From positions 6,236,049 to 6,300,048 of the forward strand of contig JAFMSR010000018.1 in NCBI GenBank assembly GCA_022818135.1: 64,000 nt of DNA. The letters run 5' to 3'. The position numbers and the translations under genes are program-made. This stretch comes from Saxidomus purpurata (taxonomy: Eukaryota > Mollusca > Bivalvia > Venerida > Veneridae). Below are positions 60,001 to 64,000 of the stretch, piece by piece. Below the pieces are notes generated by a model, which did not search any database, was not told the origin of the DNA, and saw only the letters and a program-made list of their open reading frames with translations. Position 1 is the first letter of the stretch. Each line of letters starts with the position of its first letter.

Positions 60001-63000
60001 AATCAGAACCCTCTGTGGCCCTTTCTCACTAGCTTTTAGGTCTCTAAAACTTCCAGTCAATTCTGCATTTCTGATTAATGTTGAAAAGATCTTCTCTATC
60101 ACCCTACAAAAAAAACGAAACTTACAAATTTATCCATAAAATGTAAACACAACATCACAACTGCCTGTTCTTCTGGGCAAGCTCATTTGAAAGATCCCGA
60201 GGGGTAGGCCGTCTCAATGTGTGTCCCATTCCATTATACTATACTATGTAACAAGCCGAGTTCAATATCCTTTAACTGACTTGTCACATGACACTGAAAA
60301 AAGTGGGACGGATACTGGGAATGTGATAACCCCTATTTTTAAAGTAAATTTACTACAGTACTGTGACAGGGATTCATATGCCAACACATTCTATTACTGA
60401 AAAGGTACACCTAAATGCTGCAAGTCTGCAAATATGTGTAAATTCAAGGTGCTTGAAGAAAAACATTACTAACCTTTCACCCAGAGTATCTAGGAACTGT
60501 TTTCTGAGCATCTGTCGGAGTATAAACATTTGCTCCAACTGACTCTGGGACTGACCTTCCAAATATAGCAACCTCTGTAAAGTCTGGCTTAACTTCACTG
60601 AACTGCTCTGGAAGTTATATAATCATATACAGAATTGCCTACTACAGTTACATAACTTATTTATGGTAGGTTACTTAACATTAAGAGAATTACTTTTTGT
60701 CTCCAGTTTTAATGCCCATTTCAACAGTATTTCAGTTATTTGTCCTAAACATAGCTCCTTGAGAGGACCAGTACTTAATTGCCACAGTCAACCTTTTCAC
60801 ATAAAGGGTTAAGTCTGCAGCATCAGGATCTCCCCTTTGATTTGAAAATCTTTCGCCACAACAGTCGTTTTCAGGCTAATAACTACAATTTGGGCTGATG
60901 TGGCTCAAATATCTGTGTCCTGTATGATTTCTTTTGCCAATCTGAAGAATGTGGCACATCTGGCAACAATGATGGGTTGCTGGGAAAGCCCAAAGTGGGG
61001 CTCGAAACAAGGACCCTCACTGAGAGAGGTTAAGTTATAAGAGGGCGACCTGGAGACAGGGCGAAAAGTGAACTAAAAGGTACATGTATTAAGATATCCA
61101 GTGACATACCTTTTCAACAGGTTTATCCATACACTTTACACTTGTTAGCATACAACAGTACATGCTTACTCTAGGATACTGAAATAAACGAAAGACGCCA
61201 GTTTTCAAATCGGGTAAACTAGACAAAGATCACTGCATTTTTTTCATCTTTAGTTAAAACGATTAACACTTTTGTATACAAGCTAAAATTTATCTTAATG
61301 GACAGAATGTAATATACTTAAAATGCACCATTATGCTATATTAATACTGAAAATTTGAAGGCAAGCCAGCATCCTAACTAAGGCTCCACCCTACCACCCC
61401 CAAGAATTATTTTACCAGTAAGGAGAGCATGCAGGATATCATTTGCACATATTTTCTGTTTGTCAAATTTTTTCGCAGTATCCATGAATATTTCACAAAA
61501 CAGGGTTAAATGCAATCAGGTACTTTTATGAAATATAGACAGATATAAATTATGATGTTTTGCACAAAAGTTCAATGATAAAGGTCACAAAACTTATGAA
61601 AAAAAGATGACAATAATCAGGATTACAAAACCGTAACTTAATTTTTGCCCCAAAACTGCTTATTGTAGTATCAGTAAAGGTTGAAAATATGATATATTTA
61701 GGAAATAGATTTCACTTTTGAGTGATATACCGGTTAGTATATCACTGTGGGGAGTGTAAATGCGTAGTAATCTAATCGCGAAGACCGAAGGCCTGAGTGA
61801 TTAATTACGAAGCATCTACACGACACGCAGTGATATAATAAATGGTATATCACTCAAAAATAAAATCTATTTCCATTCTTACATGTTAATCTAAACAAAA
61901 ACATGTTCGATGGGGTACTATTTGCTGCGCTTTCATGAAGTCGCTGTCTTGAAACTTGTAGTTTCCAGAGCATTCCTTGCATTTTGGCTGTTCTTTTTTA
62001 CTCCTCAAATAAAACGCTATATGTCTTAGTTTTGTTGTTTCTGATATTGCTGGCGATACCGGAAGTGTAGAAAATTTAACTACGATTTATTTTACATCAC
62101 GTGAATTCACTCACAACAATACCAATCCAAGCGTATTAGCGCATGCACACTTGTAGATGTTGTGTGAAAATTACACAGGAGGGAATTTCAGCAGTCAAAA
62201 ATAGTTCCAGACGCCTAGTGTGATATACTTAATAGTTTTATCACGCTCAAATCCTTCTTTGTATTATATAGGAGAAATTTCCAATAGTGTTAGAATAAGT
62301 ATTTTCAGTCACTGTTACTGATGACAGGCTGTCTGTAAAAGAAATACTTGTTCCCAAGCCTGACATCAAAGACTTTACCTGTTTTGAAGTAGTGTAGTGA
62401 GCATTCTGCACAAGGACTGTTACCCCCTCCCTCAGAATGGAGAACTTGTGTGTCGCTGGCACTGGTCCGACATATAACCTAAGTGAATAGGAAGAGTAAA
62501 ATATAACATTTATTTTCAATAGGAGCAACGAACTTGTTTTTTTCAATGAAAAGTGTACACTCTAACTTTTGTATAAGTCATCATAATGTAATAGCTACTT
62601 GTCTCCCTTTGTTGACTGTTGTAATCAAACCTCAATAAACATCTTATTGTTAAAATTGAGATATACAATTCTAGAACAACAGCAGTTAACTTAACAAGAG
62701 GGCCAAGATGGCCCTATATCGCTCACCTTGGTACAAGTCCACTTGCCTGGTGGAAGATCACTAGATAATGTTATATACCAAATAAGTTTTCCTATATACG
62801 CCTTTGTAAAACAAATGATCCCCCCCCCGGGCAAGGTCAATTTCGACCCCAGGGGCATAATTTGAACAAAGTTTGAAGAGGTCTACTAGGAAATGCTACA
62901 TGCCAAATATCTAAGCTCTAGGCCTTGTGGTTTCAGAGAAAAATATTTATAAAGTTTTTGCTATATAAGCCTATGTAAAACTAAGTGACCCCCGGTGCTC

Positions 63001-63962
63001 AAGCACAGTTTGTAGTTCATTCAGCCTTGTGTTTGACTTCATGTATATAGAGCCACCACGGCACATTGGTAGGGCATTCACCTCAGGATCTGATGGTCCC
63101 ATGTTTGATCCCCACCAGTGCCATGTAGTAGTAGTGTCTGTAAGCAAGACATAGTCTCTCCAAACTGCATCTCTCTCTTTTTAAGGTTGATTCCATCTGG
63201 TAAAGTCTCGAGCGCAATAAATATAAATTGTAAGAACATGTTCTGCTATGAAGAGTGAATAAATTACTATAAATAATATACACATATATACCAACCTTAC
63301 GGTACCATCAAGTTCAAACACACCAAGACCTTGGTCAAGCACGGCAGTCAGTTTTCCCTACAGAAACAAAAAGCATTAATACATGTATCTTTATCAATGT
63401 CAACTGAATTGACTACAGACACATAAACAAACTGTACATAATATCTTTAACTAAAATTTAATCTTGAATTTAGCAAATGACCTAGTGACTTATAATTAAA
63501 CAATATTAAACCTGCTGAGTTTCAAAAACTACATGTTACAATGTATAAGACAATATTCACGTCCTGAAGAACAATTCTTAAAGTATTCTATGAACAAGAG
63601 AAGTCCCAGTTGTATAATAGTCTCAATGAGGGTCCCTCAGATTCCCTTTTCTTCAATAGCCTGATTTGACATCTAAAGTTTCTGACAGATTGAACCAATA
63701 CTGCATCAGGTCTAATAACTGCACTCTGTTTGTGTAACAACTTGTACAGTGGCTGCATATATATTACCTGGTATGAGAATAAGTTGTCTATTATTGTATC
63801 CTGAATATTGATGTCACATGCATCATCTGAAGCACTCTGTAAACCATACTGCTTGAGCCAATCAGATGTTGTCACTAACTTCACATCCACTGTACACGTA
63901 TCCCGCATAAGGAGCCTGCTGTTTTTCGTGACCGTGAACACCTGCTGTGGTAAACGACTTCC
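50749..63962 (-). CDS. CTC1: CTC1, CST telomere maintenance complex subunit 1 (5' end outside window)
   Basis: CTC1 is the large OB-fold subunit of the CST complex. It binds single-stranded DNA with STN1 and TEN1 and recruits DNA polymerase alpha-primase for telomere C-strand fill-in. Sixteen minus-strand exons, each with AG acceptor and GT donor, join with matching phases: 63962-63768, 63357-63296, 62478-62379, 61178-61110, 60607-60474, 60103-59950, 59309-59202, 57762-56512, 56013-55856, 55352-55236, 54842-54748, 54464-54403, 53931-53771, 52757-52506, 51805-51664 and 51024-50749. They total 3,336 nt, or 1,111 residues plus a TAG stop. From memory of the vertebrate protein, matching blocks are GVFELDG, PHHCPLQK, GLIPGSKVRF..LERKLS..NNIYC and a CxCxxC(8)C(4)C zinc-ribbon-like cluster in exon 52757-52506. 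The order of blocks along the gene agrees with vertebrate CTC1. The 1.25-kb exon is much longer than its vertebrate counterpart. Roughly the first quarter of the protein lies beyond 64000. The identification is recalled, not searched. Confidence 0.93.
51664..51805 (-). CDS. CTC1: CTC1 exon
   Basis: This 142-bp exon encodes ATIDDSTSVGMVTLTGCSVQ, then SMLQLSHDQWKCLEEEVSRT and GEVFVQQ. It matches the vertebrate LVEDGTAEAVVTC....LGLCPREWASL....GRVVLQ order of blocks. The donor is CAACAG|GTATTT. Confidence 0.9.
51937..52043. mobile_element. Small MITE with GTGCAGATCATGATCA ends
   Basis: Left GTGCAGATCATGATCATACT and right, inverted, GTGCAGATCATGATCAGACT. The core carries ACAGATACAAGTACAG repeats. 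Related degenerate copies are at 51195-51255, 55595-55620 and 59350-59415, all in or between CTC1 introns. Confidence 0.75.
52305..52492 (-). repeat. tRNA-like SINE adjacent to a CTC1 splice donor
   Basis: On the minus strand the head ATGGTCTATTGATAAGAGTT (A-box area) is followed by the B-box AGGTTCGATCCCAGC and a tail GTTTCTTACGCAAGATAGGG then TACTGGTCCTTTCC. Copies share head and tail with 53340-53505 and 56225-56466. All are in sense orientation to CTC1. Confidence 0.75.
52506..52757 (-). CDS. CTC1: CTC1 exon with zinc-ribbon-like cysteines
   Basis: This 252-bp exon has a CLCETC...AACLNSAC cluster that corresponds to the vertebrate CTC1 CAYCTSICRQGKC...C segment. It probably binds zinc within a C-terminal OB fold, as in RPA70-like folds. 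The acceptor is TTTTATTTCAG and the donor GCAAG|GTGGGT. A tRNA-like SINE begins about 14 nt past the donor. Confidence 0.9.
52980..53186 (+). repeat. 28-bp minisatellite
   Basis: Seven full units and a partial of GAGATTTTTCAGTCTATACC (ATACAAAC) have exact 28-bp spacing from 52980. The first two units carry AAACAAAT. It lies in a CTC1 intron. Because 28 is not a multiple of 3, all three frames stay open and rotate, giving spurious ORFs. Confidence 0.95.
53340..53505 (-). repeat. tRNA-like SINE copy
   Basis: The minus strand shows GTAAGAGTTGCCTACTTGGT, the B-box-like GGGTTCAAGCCCTGCTACAG, then GGCAGTTTCTTATGGAGGAT and AGGAGTCTAGTATTGG. Same family as 52305-52492. Confidence 0.72.
53590..53690 (-). 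repeat. tRNA-like relic
   Basis: The minus strand has AAATGGTAGAGTATTGGACT (A-box/anticodon region) and GATGTCGTGGGTTCGAATAT (B-box). The acceptor stem is poor, so this is a SINE head or pseudogene rather than a functional tRNA. Confidence 0.55.
53771..53931 (-). CDS. CTC1: CTC1 exon with GLIPGSKVRF block
   Basis: This 161-bp exon encodes VYLNDNNIVSERGLIPGSKV, then RFYGLERKLSQLNNIYC and a further 16 residues. It is among the most conserved stretches with vertebrate CTC1 ([25 protein letters not shown] from memory), giving high identification power. The acceptor is TTCTCAG and the donor GAAAG|GTGAGA. Confidence 0.93.
54403..54464 (-). CDS. CTC1: CTC1 exon
   Basis: This 62-bp exon encodes TLGMYSRLHVQDASRNEDIW, preceded by a Gly codon split across the splice. 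The acceptor is TTTTATTTTACAG and the donor TTTGG|GTAAGG. It begins the OB-fold strand that continues as VYLNDNN in the next exon. Confidence 0.88.
54748..54842 (-). CDS. CTC1: CTC1 exon
   Basis: This 95-bp exon encodes FTEKFVSFEGWILNRTLVKP and following residues. Two nearby AGs compete. Only the upstream one (TTATTTACAG) restores frame, giving KP-D-FTEKFVSF, which fits the vertebrate SDNFTDSLVSF block. The donor is AATG|GTATGG. Confidence 0.88.
55236..55352 (-). CDS. CTC1: CTC1 exon
   Basis: This 117-bp exon encodes CSTVNENVCVTRLWNLPLQS, then CELMPASVMSIEDIVKP. The upstream acceptor GGTAATTTTGAAG is weak in pyrimidines. It is the one consistent with an AG|G split codon, and the frame is closed by TGA just upstream. 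The donor CCTGA|GTGAGT is strong. Confidence 0.83.
55856..56013 (-). CDS. CTC1: CTC1 exon
   Basis: This 158-bp exon encodes LILEFLGKSVKWYPVFYPST followed by CYKLSVYTE and 23 more residues, plus two bases. It fits the vertebrate HLIFFG(S)SVRWFEFLHPGQVYRL block. The acceptor is ATTCTTTCAG and the donor ATAAG|GTGAGG. Confidence 0.9.
56225..56466 (-). repeat. tRNA-like SINE copy with full tail
   Basis: The minus-strand head CCGTGGTTGAGTGGTTAGAG leads to a degenerate B-box near 56390. The tail is GTTTCTTGTGGAGGATAGGA, GGTTAGGTAAACTGCCCGCC and a terminal CTGGAATGGGCGTTAAAC. It ends 46 bp from the donor of the large CTC1 exon. A tail-only fragment lies at 60705-60850. Confidence 0.72.
56512..57762 (-). 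CDS. CTC1: CTC1 large central exon with OB fold and long insert
   Basis: This 1,251-bp exon codes 417 residues. It opens with an OB-fold core (VILGILKVSEVTGQVLLYDD, then TGSIEIVTC) that fits the vertebrate VLLGVL....GCLQLRDQSGSL strand pair. A cysteine-rich loop follows, with nine Cys within about 41 residues. Next comes about 300 residues of polar, low-complexity Lys/Asp/Ser/Asn sequence with no vertebrate counterpart I can recall. The end, DVFVYVENKGSLMSENKQLR, resumes the conserved alignment. The acceptor is TTTGTTTTCAG and the donor GAAAAG|GTACGG. Plus-strand open frames inside are shadows. Confidence 0.9.
57953..59178. mobile_element. Mollusc interspersed element with inverted ends
   Basis: It starts AGAGCACCGCCTACGGGTGC...GCTCGTCTGATTTT and ends AAAATCAGACGAGCT. 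Inside, GT(A/T)ACAGTG(A/T)CCTTGACC and AGCCCCAAAACACAATCC modules recur at about 58030, 58310 and 58460. An ACGACAACAACAACGACG simple repeat lies near the right end. No ORF. It sits in the CTC1 intron between the 57762 and 59202 exon boundaries. Confidence 0.75.
59202..59309 (-). CDS. CTC1: CTC1 exon
   Basis: This 108-bp phase-0 exon encodes 36 residues from MTIKLRTSAEVKDSV to EKHQ. The acceptor is GCTGTTTTCCAG and the donor CAG|GTAAAT. The open frame continues on both sides of the exon, but the intronic parts carry no conservation I recognise. Confidence 0.82.
59440..59690 (+). repeat. Mollusc TGACCTTGACCTCTGACC repeat fragment
   Basis: TGTGACCTTGACCTCTGACC, AATGATAGGGATGATCTACT, GTGGGTCATATGGATGTCAA and ACAGACCGACAGACTGCCGG are typical of an abundant molluscan repeat. 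Intronic and non-coding. Confidence 0.6.
59950..60103 (-). CDS. CTC1: CTC1 exon with PHHCPLQK block
   Basis: This 154-bp exon ends NEFLNIPHHCPLQKAEK. The PHHCPLQK string is identical to what I recall from vertebrate CTC1 and is one of the strongest diagnostic blocks. The split Arg codon with the preceding exon is AG|G. The donor is AAAAG|GTACAA. Confidence 0.92.
60474..60607 (-). CDS. CTC1: CTC1 exon, helical segment
   Basis: This 134-bp exon encodes 44 residues plus two bases. It is rich in Gln and Leu (SQTLQRLLYLEGQSQSQLEQ) and predicted helical. It aligns in position with the helical linker that precedes the PHHCPLQK block. The acceptor is TAACTTCCAG and the donor AAAG|GTTAGT. Confidence 0.87.
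61110..61178 (-). CDS. CTC1: CTC1 exon
   Basis: This 69-bp phase-0 exon encodes 23 residues, YPRVSMYCCMLTSVKCMDKP and three more. It lies between TTTATTTCAG and GTATGT. It is short and conserved mainly in hydrophobic pattern. It is accepted because its phases and position fit both neighbours. Confidence 0.8.
61700..61880. mobile_element. Fold-back MITE in a CTC1 intron
   Basis: GGAAATAGATTTCACTTTTG (AGTGATATACC..TATATCACTG) at the left is mirrored by CAGTGATATAATAAATGGTA (TATCACTC..ATCTATTTCC) at the right. Arms are about 47 bp and the loop about 80 bp. Confidence 0.85.
62379..62478 (-). CDS. CTC1: CTC1 exon
   Basis: This 100-bp exon encodes LYVGPVPATHKFSILREG and onwards to TSKQ. The acceptor TTCCTATTCACTTAG is followed by G completing the split Arg codon, and the donor is CAG|GTAAAG. 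The pattern REGVTVLVQNAH fits the vertebrate RPGVCLQLQDVH strand. Confidence 0.88.
62695..62998 (+). mobile_element. Truncated copy of the AAGAGGGCCAAGATGGCCCT repeat
   Basis: It is nearly identical to the first 300 bp of 32325-33472, then stops in the second unit at GTGACCCCCGGTGC. High similarity implies recent activity of this family. It is antisense to CTC1, within an intron. Confidence 0.88.
63050..63122 (+). repeat. tRNA-like sequence
   Basis: ACATTGGTAGGGCATTCACC (A-box area) and CCCATGTTTGATCCCCACCA (B-box and T-arm) are spaced like a tRNA. The acceptor ends do not pair well, so this is a SINE head or pseudogene. Confidence 0.55.
63296..63357 (-). CDS. CTC1: CTC1 exon, OB-fold strand
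   Basis: This 62-bp exon encodes GKLTAVLDQGLGVFELDGTV plus two bases. A GTAAG just inside its 3' end could act as an alternative donor. Only the donor after ACCGTAAG keeps frame with the next exon, giving TVR-LYVGPV. The VFELDG turn matches the vertebrate CTC1 LYELDG block. Confidence 0.88.
63768..63962 (-). CDS. CTC1: CTC1 exon (first seen in window)
   Basis: This exon is 195 bp, phase 0 at both ends, and encodes 65 residues beginning GSRLPQQVFTVTKNSRLL. The acceptor is preceded by AAAGTCATTTCAG and the donor is CAG|GTAATA. The block QVFTVTKNSRLL resembles the vertebrate segment just before the first conserved OB region seen here, and the end (NLFSYQ) leads directly into the next exon. The coding region continues to the right of the window. 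Confidence 0.88.
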
Positions 63963-64000
63963 CTGAAATGACTTTCACATTTTAAACATTGTAGCCCTGT

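Overview
This is a eukaryotic nuclear genome window, almost certainly from a bivalve mollusc. It is AT-rich and intron-rich, with a TRIM/NHL-type propeller gene and fragment, Tc1/mariner, hAT, LINE and tRNA-like SINE relics, and interspersed repeats (the family beginning AAGAGGGCCAAGATGGCCCT, and the GGTCAAGGTCAC type) that I know from clam and oyster genomes. No prokaryotic or viral genome organisation is visible. Two 500-bp runs of N (5407-5906 and 42819-43318) are scaffold gaps. The species assignment is inference; the rest is read from the bases.

Left third (1-28.4 kb): a nest of old segmental duplications. A roughly 10-kb unit (about 2.23-12.6 kb) recurs in direct orientation and the same order at about 15.75-28.4 kb. 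The first unit is also flanked by a 2-kb inverted repeat (1-2043 versus 12.84-14.89 kb). Each unit carries the 3' end of an unrecognised gene: a lysine/glutamate-rich coiled-coil exon followed by a tiny last exon. In both copies the splice joins the frames to give a C-terminus KSR(S/T)CVLI-stop, a candidate prenylation (CaaX) box. Each unit also holds a large inverted-repeat element packed with GATATCTC motifs. A defective Tc1 element sits in the second unit at a site that is empty in the first.

Middle (28.5-43 kb): an intronless-looking NHL-like beta-propeller ORF (+), followed about 200 bp later by an 802-bp non-autonomous hAT element with a perfect 8-bp target duplication. Then comes a dead LINE (2A-like motif, broken PHD-type finger, endonuclease) split by two later insertions. 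After this lie MITEs, a minisatellite, a reverse-transcriptase fragment ending in a (GT)n tail, and the 3' exon of a TRIM-like gene (-; B-box remnant, coiled coil, NHL-like propeller).

Right (43-64 kb): from 50749 to beyond the right edge the minus strand carries most of CTC1, the large subunit of the CST (CTC1-STN1-TEN1) telomere and replication complex. I could join 16 exons whose splice phases all agree, giving 1,111 residues to the stop. The N-terminal exons lie outside the window. Its introns are loaded with MITEs, tRNA-like SINEs, a 28-bp minisatellite and mollusc interspersed repeats. The stretch 43.3-50.7 kb has no gene I can support. The genes do not form a functional cluster; they are neighbours in repeat-rich DNA.
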